Assembly: GCA_011037195.1 (NCBI GenBank)
Contig: JAAEAF010000119.1
Location: 62,001-126,000, forward strand
Direction of reading: 5' to 3'
Length of the DNA: 64,000 nt
Source of the DNA: Triatoma infestans
Lineage: Eukaryota; Arthropoda; Insecta; Hemiptera; Reduviidae
Below, one piece after another: positions 11,537 to 21,628 of this stretch; within the stretch, counting starts at the first letter, position 1; every line of letters begins with the position of its first letter. The notes below the pieces were generated by a model. It was not told where the DNA came from and did not search any database. It saw nothing but the letters and a program-made list of their open reading frames with translations. The position numbers and the translations under genes were made by a program.

Positions 11537-11548
11537 ATTGTTGGACTT

Positions 11549-11800
11549 GATCGTTCCGGTGGTTTTTTTAGTTTTTGAGATATTCTGTTCACACACACAG
11601 ATCATTAGCTAAAAACAATTTTTTCGTAATGAGAAGAGTTCAAAACATGTATATATCTGGTGGAAATTGAATAACAAAACTTTGACACGATGGTCAGAAC
11701 TGGAGAGGGGGTAGAGTACTCTTTTGGGGTAAGGGGGGGCAATACTTCTGCTTAGCAGTAAGAGAAAGTAAAAATATTAAATTAAATAATCGATTCTAGA
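11549..11800 (-). repeat. Family A head resumed after the LINE insertion
   Basis: The sequence continues the copy broken at 11161 (CTTGATCGTTCCGG, then TTTTTGAGATATTCTG and the short CA run). The end motif CAGTAAGAGAAAGT near 11755 is the element terminus. A 12-bp duplicate flanks the LINE. Confidence 0.7.
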
Positions 11801-12189
11801 TTCAGAGAAGGTTATTATATCATTTATTTTAAAGGTTATCCACTTTTTATAGATTCCGGTATTTTCTTTTTTGTATTTACGGGTCACAAATAGGGAGGAA
11901 AATATATTATCCCAACATATTATTCAAGATTTAGGGATGGAAAATGAACATAAAGGGTTAAGTTAGGGTCCTTCCGTATGTATAGCAGGCAGTAAGTTAT
12001 TCATCTGTCTATTCGTGGGCTTCCGCCGGTCATTTTAGCTTTCCTTCCGCTTTCCCAACAGGATCCACTATGACCGTATATATATATATACACATTACAA
12101 TTGGATAAAGAGGGGCGGGAGAAAAAGGAAAAATAAACTGCGACACTAGTTTTTTTCAAACTGTTCGTGTTTTCATTTATTTTCACTTT
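11801..12189. other. Unassigned stretch
   Basis: AT-rich with a short TA microsatellite near 12078-12091. No gene or repeat partner recognised. Confidence 0.4.
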
Positions 12190-12560
12190 CTCTTACTCCC
12201 TAGTGAAAGGAAGTTTTCCAATCTAGTCAAACTTTTCAAAAATCGTGGTTTCATCGGAAATACATGTTTTGAGATCCACTAAGTAGGAGAGAAAAAGTTT
12301 TTACCGAATGTATATGACACGAAGGTCGCAGGCAAAATTCATCAACCAGAAGTGGGACTACTGAATCGTTTTTTTTTTCTTCAGTTTTTTACGATTTTTT
12401 CGAAAACAACTGCAACGATTTTCTTTAAATTTCGTATATTTTCCACACACATAAATATTTTATCTGAAACATTTTCCTGGAGAAAATTAATTTTGCAAGA
12501 AGGAGATGGGGAAAATGGGAAGGTTCTGTGGTACTTAAGAAATGGTCTCGCAGCTTTAGC
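12190..12560 (+). repeat. Family A head and one unit
   Basis: The head starts at ACTTTCTCTTACTCC, here followed by CTAGTGAAAGGAAG, then the ATACATGTTTTGAGATCC phrase. A unit begins near 12348 (ACCAGAAGTGGGACTACTG). The inverted repeat matches the reference copies base for base. Confidence 0.7.
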
Positions 12561-12654
12561 CCGAAGGGCTTAAAATTAAGTGTTAATAACTATATACACA
12601 ATCTGTTAGGTTATCATCAGGTAAGACACCGAGGACGCCACATTTATGTGTTCA

Positions 12655-13345
12655 AGGTTAGCCTGCAAATACAAAAATTGGAGCCTGAAGATAAATTATA
12701 AGAAAAGCGAGTGAGTACATGACCAAGTATGCACAGGAACCACTACAAATTGAGGGCAATTTAATTAGATCTGTTCGGGAATTTAAGTACTTGGGTTCTA
12801 TCTAACAAGTTGAAAATGAAGTGGCAGAGAGGATAGTAGAAGGGCGCAGGGCCATTGGTTTAATAAATCCGTTATTATGGAGTAGTAACATACTACCGAT
12901 TGTTAAAAAGTTAATTTACTATTCTATAGTTGAAAGTGTAATGCTCTATGGTAATGAAATATGGACTCCTGGTTGCCAAGAGAAAAAAAAAACTCGCCAC
13001 GGAAATGGATTTCTGGAGAAGATCTGCCCGGAAATCAAGATTAGAGAGGGTCAGAAACACAGAAATAAGAAAGGCTATGGATGTAAAGAAGGTCATTCTC
13101 CAAAGAATAACGGAAAGGAGGTTGGAATTGTTCGGCCATAATCTCAGAATGGATGAGTCAAGGATCCCCAAACAGGTGATGGAATGGTCCCCGCGAAAAA
13201 GGAGGAAAAGGGGCAAACCAAAATTAAGATGGAGAAAGATAGTAGAAGAGGATATGTTAGGATATGGTCTAGTACCTGAAGAAGCTCTGCAGAGAGATGT
13301 ATGGAGGGGAAAAATAAAAAGTTTTGATTGATATCGTGATGTATT
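12655..13345 (+). pseudogene. RTE-like LINE, C-terminal part of reverse transcriptase ORF
   Basis: A non-LTR retrotransposon remnant. The frame read from about 12690 gives REFKYLGS, a stop at about 12803-12805, and then LIYYSIVESVMLYGNEIW (about 12911-12964), the familiar end of an RTE-type reverse transcriptase. A run of A at 12985-12994 marks a frameshift. Beyond it another frame continues with MDFWRRSARKSRLERVRN, RRLELFGHNLRM and KRGKPKLRWRKIVEEDM to 13331, typical of the RTE-clade C-terminus. The N-terminal endonuclease and the catalytic FADD-type motif lie upstream of the truncation and are absent. About 690 bp remain of an element normally near 3 kb. The assignment rests on remembered family patterns, not on a search. 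Confidence 0.8.
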
Positions 13346-14710
13346 AGTGGGGATGTAAGGATAAGGATGGTTAGTTTGGTGAGAAAATCCTCATTGTGGG
13401 GAAAACCTTTAAAAAAAAGAAAAAAGAAGAAGTTCTGAGGGATCAGTAGCGTATGAATATATGTTATTTTTTTATGAAACGTGTATTGTGTGTGCGTGTG
13501 TGTGGGTGTTTTTTTTGTGGGGGTTCTGGGGGGGGGATGCAACGTTAAGCTTCCTTCATGCATTGGTAGAATTTCAAAAATGAAAAAATTCGATTAACCG
13601 GAAGTATGACTTCACAGAATAGGTTTGCGAGATTTTTGGTATTTTCTCGAGAAAAGGCTGCAACGTTATTTTTTTTTTTCAAACTTGGTAGCGAATTGCC
13701 TTAGTAATATATACCAATCACTTTTATTGAAACATTTTCAAAAAAAAAATTTCTGAGGAAAGTTGTGAGGAATCTATCCCTTACATTTCAAATGTAATTT
13801 AAGTTTGCCATCTTACGGCGCTATCTGTTGGTTTATAATGTAAACATATTCAATTACTACCTGGCATCTATGCTAACCAATACTTATGTTAGGGTAATTA
13901 GGTAAAAATTTTCATTTTTAAATAAAATTTGACAATATTAGTAAATTGTGATTATTTTCACACTAGGTTTTGTATTATTTGAAGCGATGGGAGTCATATT
14001 TATGCAGGTGGTACAAAAATTATTTAGTAAATTAGTATTTCTGGTTAACAGATTTTTTTTGCCTGAAATTTCATGTACAATTCCAAGGCGGTATCTAAAC
14101 TATATATCAAATTTGAGCTCTCTGCGTAAAAACAGAAACAATTTCTTTCTTTTCGTATACAAAAGAAGGAAAAAACATTTTCCTCTCTTTCAAAACATGT
14201 GAAAATTTGTCAATGAACACAGTACATGAACACCGTATTTCCTTTGACCAGCAATAAAAAAAGTTAATTAACTATTGAAAAATTAAAAGGAGAAACGAGA
14301 AATTGCATCAAATAAAATAGTTTCTTGGTCTGGTCAACAAAACTGTTCATAATTTAAAATAGAAATGATAGAATACTTCATTAAATAACTTACAGCTAAG
14401 GTAATATTGTGTAAAAGACTCGGTATTCTGAAAATTTATTTTCCCAACGTTAATCAGATGTGTTTTAGTAAATTCAAGGCTAGTTTTATAGCTAGAAACG
14501 GGTCCAATATATTTCTGGCTTCATGGGTGAATATCATTTTTCTTGCGGTGGGAGGGGGGAGGGCAGAGAAAAAGAATTATCACATTTTCATATTTTTAAT
14601 GTCGTTTTGTTTCATACTAAGGGGTTTGGCTGTAATTTTTCTATTCCTTGTTTTGTTTGATTATATTTAGTTATTTTTTTCTAATTTTTATTTTTATCTA
14701 ATTAACATTT
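13346..14710. other. LINE 3' flank, family A fragment and AT-rich sequence
   Basis: 13346-13440 probably belongs to the 3' end of the LINE upstream. A family A unit fragment lies at about 13575-13790 (AACCGGAAGTATGAC, then GCTGCAACG). The rest is AT-rich, with no supported gene. Confidence 0.4.
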
Positions 14711-15425
14711 TTACTTTCGCTTACAGCTGTTAAAGGAAATGTTGAGATCGTGTCCAATTTTGAAATTTAATATTTACCCAATATAAAAATAATAGATAGA
14801 GCCAATTAATAGGCCTCTATATTCATAGTTAACGAAACAAATTTAATGAAGTCCACTGGAGTGTTTGAATGGAGGTGAAAATCGCAAAAATTACTGGAAA
14901 TACTGTACAGTAAATATAGCACTTCCGGTTAATCGATTTTTCTTCTAATTTGTAATATTTTTGAGGACATATTTAATTCTAATGAATATTATTTAAATGA
15001 TGGAAATTTATAATAAACTAAAATAACACTTAACCCCCCCTTTCCTGAAAGAGGAGCCCCCTTAAATGAATTTTCCTCGGAGAAATGTTTTAAATAAAAG
15101 TTATGTGTAATTGATTGATAAAGTTTAAAGGAAATCGTTGGAGCCGTTTTTTTTTTTTTTCAAGAAAATCGCAAATAACTGAAAATTCAGTAAATTTTTT
15201 CAGTAAAGTGGTATTTCCGGATAAGGAATTTTGACAGTTAACATCAAATGGATTGTTATGTTTGAAGTTTCTGCGATTTTTTGTTTTTTTAGCTAAACAC
15301 ACCATACGCGCACAAAAAAAATTCCTAAAAGCTACTTTTTCTGACTCAAGGGACTTCAAAACGTGTATATCTGGTGTAACTATTATATAAAAAAAATTTG
15401 ACGCGATTGCAATACTTCTTTGTGG
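14711..15425. repeat. Family A: short plus-strand head, then minus-strand units
   Basis: A plus-strand head fragment at 14713-14790 (ACTTTCGCTTACAGC, then GGAAATGTTGAG) is followed by minus-strand units at 14870-15425. These include CACTTCCGGTTAATCGATTT (14931-14950), the unit phrase near 15070-15100, and the head near 15340-15420. Confidence 0.65.
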
Positions 15426-16370
15426 TAGTCTGGATGTACTGTGACGTGATGCTTATCAATAAACCAATATCATATCTGTTAATTAGAAGTGTTCAGAATT
15501 ATTTTTTGAAAAAATAGGTCTTGTGTATTTGAAACCAGTTTCGTTCTTCTTTCTTTCATTCTTTAATTTTTTGTAATATCTGATACTTAAAAATGATTAA
15601 AAAGGTTAAAGGTAAAATTTGAAGGGTTTAATGAAGTTTCTAAAAAAATTACGCACATGACATCTAACATTTATTTGTTCCAAAAAAACTTTTCATTGTT
15701 TTAATAATTTAATTAACAGCACCCATATCGGACGCAACAGTTAATTGTTATTTACATTATCAACTCTTCGTGTGCATTCACATTGCATGCTTACTGAATG
15801 CGATCGGGGAAGTGAAAAATTTTCAGCAGTCCTGTTAGCGAACTGTCTAAAACACACCTGCACATGCAAATGTTTATTATTACTGAAATAAACTTTACCA
15901 AAAAAAAAAAACAAAAAAAAAACCTAAATTTGATTAAGCTGTATTGATTTTTGTAGTAAAACCTATTTTAAGTTGGGATTAAACTCCCCCTATATAAGGT
16001 TTATGTTTCATCATCATCCCTTAGATGACGTCATCGTATAGCCCTGATGGAAAACCATGCTCCCTCTCCACCATATAAACGGCGATTGAGAAAACTTTCT
16101 CTCTCTTCAAAGTCAATACACATAATATACAGTTGTATGTTGTGTCTTGAAGCAAAATGAACACTTGTCAGTATTAGCGTCAAGTATAAGAAAAAGTTAA
16201 AATATTTAATATATTATAACAGTTTAATGTATTTTTTCAAAGAGAAACGTTTAGTTCCGCTCACCGGAATATATATCGTGAAAAAATGAAAAACAAAAAA
16301 GCAATTTTTCATAATTTTTTTTTTGCTCACAACCTTCGTATCTTATAGTACCCATAGTTTGTATACCTTT
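15426..16370. other. Unassigned stretch
   Basis: Mostly AT-rich. 15720-15870 and 16010-16180 are more balanced. The second contains a TATA-like CATATAAACGG followed by pyrimidine-rich sequence, which could be an LTR promoter, but no partner copy is seen. Confidence 0.35.
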
Positions 16371-16985
16371 CTATATTCTCTTAACTGTTGATAACAGGAA
16401 GTATTACGATCATGTCGAAAATTTCAAATTTAGCGGTCTCACCGGAAATACTGTTTTGAGATCTGTAAACTTCAAAAACGGAAAAACAAAAAAACAAAAA
16501 TATCGCAGGAATCTGAAACTTTGCATTCCGTTTAGGATTTCACCACCACCGGCAGCGTATCTAACCACGAAAGATTCAATCAAAATCCATCACCCGAAAT
16601 TAAAGGTTTTACTGTTTTTTTCCAGTTCGCGAGTTTTACGAAAAAACGAAAATATATTTTTAGGGGATTGTTGGGGGAACAATAGCGTTTATAGACTTAT
16701 TTCTGCAGCATCACATCTGTGTAATTTATGGTTTTACTACCTATATAATATTAAGATATATTAGAAGCATTGATAGAATTCCATATTTGAAGGAAGAGTT
16801 AAGGGACATGCGACTTTATAGTAGAATGAGTTTTTCTTTTTTTGGAATTTATTCGAAAACGTTACAAAGATTTTCTTCAAATTTGGAATGTTTAGTTACA
16901 CAGATAAAAGTGTAATCTCTTTTATTTTTCCGGAAAAATTAATTTGAGGTAGTTATGGCGGACCTGTCAATTAGGTGACAAATTT
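16371..16985 (+). repeat. Family A copy, head plus two units
   Basis: The head phrase with CACCGGAAATACTGTTTTG is at about 16440-16458. Unit phrases occur at 16585-16750 (CACCCGAAATTAAAGG, then CTACCTATATAATATTA) and at 16800-16940. The copy is diverged. Confidence 0.6.
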
Positions 16986-17079
16986 GAACTGCTTCTAAAA
17001 AAGCTTTGGTGTTAATGTGTACACATGTATAACCGCTACCACCTTTTTTTTATGGCCAGCCCAAATTAACGTTTGTAAA

Positions 17080-18660
17080 CATTGCAATTGTAATGGGATC
17101 TGAATCATTAAAGATCCATAGGATCCGAAGAGCGGAGATGCCTACATTTAATGATTTAAAAGTCAGTTACTCCCCATCTAGGCCCAGACTAGGAAGGGTG
17201 AGTTCGATTCATATTAAAGCGACAGCGGAAGAGTTTTAGGACAGTTTTACAAACAGTACATTGGAGTGGAAGAAACGGATGGAAAAGTGAAATAATTTTG
17301 GAAAAGAAAATTGTGAATTTAAGCTTAAATTAAAGTCTATAGTGCAGTGTAAAAACTGGGACTATCCAGGTAAAGGGCACTGTTACAAGAAAGGTCAAAG
17401 AACTTATTTAGCTTTGTCTTCCAAAAGGGGAGCATTTGAACTACCAAGCAAAAGCATTCCTTCACTACCAGTCTAAATTCAGTATTCAAACAGAACAGTC
17501 AAAAGTGGACATTCTACCAGTATTATTCAAGGAGTTGAAATGTGTTTGATGTGTTGTATGTAAGTAGTGTAGCACGAGCGGTTTAGTAAAAGGGCTTGTA
17601 TGTATGTTTGAGATAAAGATAGAAGTATTAAGAAATAATCAAGAGATCACACTGTTTTTTTAAAATAGATATATTCTCTAAGTGAAATTAAGTTACTTTA
17701 AATTATCAAAATAATATGCTTATAAGTATATTGAAATTAATTGGAATATTTCAGTGGTCCTCTTATGTTATAACTTAAACTGGCACAGTCCTGATGTGTT
17801 CTCCTTGGTGTCTACAACAAAACTGTCTTGAAAAGAATGTCTTCTAATTGTTCGTTCAATTCCTCCCCTGTGAGAAGAAGGGGTAGCTAACAAGGTTCAT
17901 AAACTTTTCCAGTAACTGTACTTTTCTACCTGCATGTACCCTTTTGCCAACAAGCTCGCATTTTTCTTCCTAATTTTGATATTTTAAATTAAAATAGATA
18001 TAATTTCTTGCATCCATCACAAAGTCAACTTCAAGTGTCAGTTGTAAGTTAAAACATTTGAGTTAAATCAATATAGCTACTAATTACTTGATTCTGTGTA
18101 TTTATTAGTTAATCCAAATTCATAAATAACTTACTTGTAATGTTACTAAATTCATTTAAAATTAATATATTTATTTTAATCTAGTGGTGGCCCTGCTTAT
18201 TTCTTATACACCTCTCTCTTTAAAATATATAACACACACAAGCCTTTTACAAAACCGCTCGTGCTACAATACTTACATACACTTACAACACATAATCGCC
18301 AACTACATTTCAACATCTAATCAGCAACCTATCTACTTACTTTATTTATTCAGCCAGTCTGTCTCTTTATAAATTCTAGGCCAGATTAGGAAGGGACAGT
18401 TCGATTTATATAAATCGATAGACAGCAATACAGTTCGATCCGGTGTTACGATAGTTTACAAGAGTTACATCCAGTCAGCATCCTATCTATTACCTTCTTA
18501 TTCAGCTAGTCTGTTTCTTTATTATTCTCGGTACCTAACTTCTATTTAACTGTAAAGTCCTTGCAGTTTGTGTGTTCTATTTATTATACAGTGTTCAACA
18601 TATCATCTAGTTTATTTCTCTAAAATCCATTCTCTCTAATTCTCTCTCTCCTTCTCACAA
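17080..18660. repeat. Complex of inverted and direct repeats with a partial family L copy
   Basis: 17530-17640 and 18185-18330 are inverted copies of about 110 bp sharing TGTAGCACGAGCGGTTT. The phrase CTAGGCC-AGA-TAGGAAGGG with TTCGATT occurs in direct orientation near 17170 and 18375. A third pair, with CAGCATCCTATCTA-type sequence, repeats at about 18310-18365 and 18470-18525. The minus strand of 18540-18660 matches family L (TTGAACACTGTATAAT). This looks like remains of a long retroelement or composite element. No protein survives. Confidence 0.45.
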
Positions 18661-19394
18661 TCAATATATAATTTTAAAGAGAATTTGTCAATTAATTGCC
18701 GTAAGAGAAAGAGAATCGTGTGAATGTTTCATACCACTTTGTCTCCCCGTAAAAACTTAATTACGAAAAATTTGATGCACAATAATTTTTTCTTGAAGCA
18801 ATAAGAGAAATTAAAAAACTGCATTCTGAAGTTGAAATAAAAATCAATGCACCATACCAGTAAGGGCGAATTAAATAAAAAATAAAAAAAATGAAATTTT
18901 TCCTATATAATGTGTTAGTAAATAAATTCAAGCAAACCGGGTATTCGAAGTTTGGATATATGAATGGAAAAATACAAAATAAACAAAAACACACTCTGCC
19001 CGTCATGATAGTAAAACTGGGTATAGTTGATAAGAGATATAGATAAGGTAAACATCAAACTAAATGGTAACAAGAGAATATTTTATTTCATTTTTATTTT
19101 TTTGGTCATATACATTTCCCCGTATTCTTTCTTCCGTTTTCCTTGTATTTTTTTTTGTTATGTACGTTCGCAATGTTGTAACTCGTCACAAAAAGCGTGG
19201 TAGTATTTTTCCATGTTGTTTCCCAAACCTGTTTCTATTTGTACCATGTATCTATCGAAATATACAATTCTTCAACTGCGACTTTTTTTTTTTTTGCTTT
19301 CATTTTTATAAAAATAGCACTATATTCGACATAGAATTTTATACAACTAAATATAAACTTTTTTTTTTTCTGACTAATATTTTATACTTTGTAT
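18661..19394. other. AT-rich with a family A tail
   Basis: A family A tail (GTAAGAGAAAGAGAATCGTG, then TGAATGTTTCATACCA) lies at about 18700-18740. The remainder is T-rich, without supported features. Confidence 0.45.
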
Positions 19395-19570
19395 TTATTA
19401 TTAGAGAGATTGTGATCGAGTCGCAAGTATTAAAATTCATTTTTCACTGGAAATAAATGTTTTGACATGTTCCCGAACGCGTACGAAAAAAAATGTGGTA
19501 TTTGAATAAAATGTATAAATATAAAAATACTATATGAAACACTCACAAAACTTTCTCTTACTGCTGCAGT
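19395..19570 (+). repeat. Short family A variant (head joined to inverted tail), copy 1
   Basis: A head-like sequence (TTTTTCACTGGAAATAAATG) runs to GTACGAAAAA. After about 45 bases of AT-rich filler it is joined to a reverse-oriented tail, GAAACACTCACAAAACTTTC, ending in TCTTACTGC. The same join occurs at 23620-23770 and 59393-59520. Confidence 0.6.
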
Positions 19571-19589
19571 TTACATAGTTTACAAAATA

Positions 19590-20540
19590 AAAACCTATGG
19601 CGCAACAGTCCATGGAGGGCCAAGCCTTGTCAGACGACGGTTTGAATAGGGTGGTGGGTGGTAAACACGCCGCAGTTCCCACGCCGTTTAGTTACGGCCT
19701 TCGCTACCTAGGGCGCTACTAACTGTAGCTTCCCACTGCCCCGTGTAGGTCCCGGGTTAGAATAGGCCTTAGAAAATAGGATTAGAATAGGCGGTATACC
19801 CTGTCTGTCGTAGAAGGCGACTAAGAGGGAGATCCTGCATTGGACAAGACGTATCTTTTAATAAGATATGTTCTAGTCCTTGCACAGACATTAAAAATCT
19901 AGATGCATTTTCCGAACTGCTTGCTTCTAGAGACAACTAATGGGAGACTCTTAGTTTAGCGTTGGTCTGTGGTGCCTCCATCGCCCACCCTTCGGGGTGC
20001 GATCAGCCTCTGCCCTTCCAGGTAGGGGATTCCCTCCCCCAACCCATCCTGATCCTTTCCCCTTGCAGGGTTGCCTGTAAGTATCCTGGGTCACTGCACC
20101 CTTGTGCTTTAGGCAATGAACAGGAATCAGTAGATGGACATGAGATCCATCGGGGGTGCGATCAATCACGCTAGCTCGTTAGAGTTGAAATACTGAACTA
20201 CGGGTGCAAGCTACTTTCGAGCCAATTGCTTTTGCAATTGAGGTAGGATTCGTAGTGGTCGTGGTTTAATCAACAACTCCAATGACTGTGGTCATGAGTT
20301 GAGCGGGAGGAGACTCGCAATATAAAATAAACCCCGGTGTCAGCTCGTAGTTTGGAGCGTATTTGCTGTGTGTGCGCGGTTTACCAAAGCCTGCTAGAGT
20401 GTATCTTCTCTAGCTTCTGGGAGTGAAGTATGACCACTATGTGATCACTTTGCGCGCTGATTGAGCGTATATCAACCTGCCCTTAAATGGGTCAAGCGGA
20501 GGAGTGACAGGGTTCGGCACTTCTGCTATGGTCGGGCATT
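19590..20540 (+). mobile_element. GC-richer block resembling a LINE 5' region
   Basis: A block about 1 kb long, clearly richer in GC than its surroundings. It contains ATGGCGCAACAGTCCATGGA and GTCGTAGAAGGCGACTAAGA, phrases I associate with 5' regions of insect non-LTR retrotransposons. No reverse transcriptase follows, and the short open frames on both strands show no domain. It could instead be a fragment of another repeat class. Confidence 0.4.
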
Positions 20541-20820
20541 GCACTAAAAGACCCCTTTCATAGTGGTGGACATCCTCCTCTTGTTAAACGATTCCGTTGC
20601 TTGCAACGGGGGACCGAAAACCCGAATGGCTAGATGCGATCCAATAAGATCCTCCAAGTATGATTTGAAAAGGGGTATATGTGGGAAGAATGTAGCTTCC
20701 CACTTTTTATCACGATGCTGGGTCAACACCAACTTTGCCCTCACGGGAATCGAACCCTGAATTCTCGCACGAAAGGCTAGTGCGCTAGCCACTAGACCAC
20801 CAACGAGTGAGAACGAGAGA
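20541..20820 (-). mobile_element. tRNA-derived SINE, family C
   Basis: On the minus strand a tRNA-like head occupies 20740-20811. It has a 5-bp acceptor pairing (CTCAC/GTGAG), A box TGGTCTAGTGGCTAGCGC, and B box GGGTTCGATTCCC. The anticodon arm does not fold cleanly and a non-tRNA body follows towards 20541, so this is a SINE or tRNA-derived repeat and not a working tRNA gene. Only one copy is present here. Confidence 0.6.
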
Positions 20821-20914
20821 ATCCAAACTGTTATGATAAAATGACACTAAGTGAAGCATGAATTTCCAGCTCTGTCTAAATCTACACTGAAATCAGTTTT
20901 ACTTGCACTTACTA

Positions 20915-21341
20915 TTTCTGGTATAAGAGAAAATATTGCGATTGTACCAGATTTTCAAAATTGAGTTTTCACCGGAAATACGTGTTTTGGGGTCCTCTGA
21001 AAACGAAAATAATGTTTTTAGCAAATGGTCTGCGTCTACCCATATATATATATTATATATATATAGGTCTGCGTGTTTTAACAGAGTATCTATTACGAGA
21101 AAAGTGGCAGAACGCTCAAACTTCATTTTGGTAATACCACCGCATCAGGCACGAAGATTTCGAGCAAAAGCTATCAACCGGAAGTGTGATTTTTCTGAAT
21201 GTTTTATACATATGTTACCGACAAAAATACATTTGAAACATTTTTCCGGAAAAATTGGGTTTTTGAGCGGTCTGGGGGAAGCAGTAGCGTTATGCTTTTC
21301 TCTAAAGTACCACTACAGATAATAATATCGTTTTACATCAT
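20915..21341 (+). repeat. Family A head and unit, interrupted by a foldback element
   Basis: The head shows TCACCGGAAATACGTGTTTT (about 20969) and GCAAATGGTCTGCGT, with a TA microsatellite in the usual TG position. A unit starts near 21178 (AACCGGAAGTGTGA). The copy resumes at 21629 with ATATGGTTTTTACCACCC, so the foldback element inserted inside it. Confidence 0.7.
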
Positions 21342-21628
21342 AGATATTTTCCGTGATAGCCTGCTGTTTTTGATAAACAACTGCGATAAAACAGACTTGC
21401 ACAGAGCTAAATCAGTTTATACAGAGTGTAAATCAGAGAACAAAATCTGTTTAGACAGTGATTAAACTGATTTTGCACTGTGCAAGCCTGTGTTATCTCA
21501 CTGTTTTATCAAGATATCCTGATGATGAGCGAAAGCCCGAAACCGGGTCGATCACCACAAAATGAAGCAGGCTATCGTGGAAAAAAATATCTCTGATGCT
21601 TTCCAGCTATGCGGATCCAACCATAACA
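21342..21628. mobile_element. Palindromic foldback element (family M), copy 1
   Basis: About 290 bp that is nearly self-complementary. AGATATTTTCCGTGATAGCC at the left matches the reverse complement of the right end. The inner arms share CAGACTTGCACAG and AAATCAGTTTA against their complements. The right arm carries a hammerhead-like string (21513-21555). Related copies lie at 31310-31445, 43665-43937 and 60675-60905. No coding capacity. Confidence 0.75.
21513..21555 (+). ncRNA. Hammerhead-ribozyme-like motif in foldback arm
   Basis: The order is CTGATGA, T, GAGC-GAAA-GCCC hairpin, GAAA, then CCGGGTC and GAT. This is the hammerhead core order (CUGANGA, stem II, GAAA, short stem III, GUC). Stem I would be only AUC/GAU. 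Stem II has one A-C mismatch, and an extra T sits between CTGATGA and stem II. It is probably inactive or only ribozyme-derived. Confidence 0.4.

Noticed and set aside
13144..13563. 139-codon minus-strand frame
   Set aside because: It is the antisense of the RTE-like LINE fragment plus low-complexity GT-rich DNA.
16055..16180. Possible host promoter with TATA box
   Set aside because: CATATAAACGG followed by pyrimidines is suggestive, but there is no downstream ORF or second copy to test the idea.
19064..19456. 130-codon Phe-rich open frame resembling a membrane protein
   Set aside because: Produced by T-rich DNA (TTT codons throughout) and it runs into a family A variant; hydrophobicity alone is not evidence.
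20740..20811. Possible functional tRNA gene on the minus strand
   Set aside because: A and B boxes are good, but the anticodon arm does not pair well and a SINE-like body follows.
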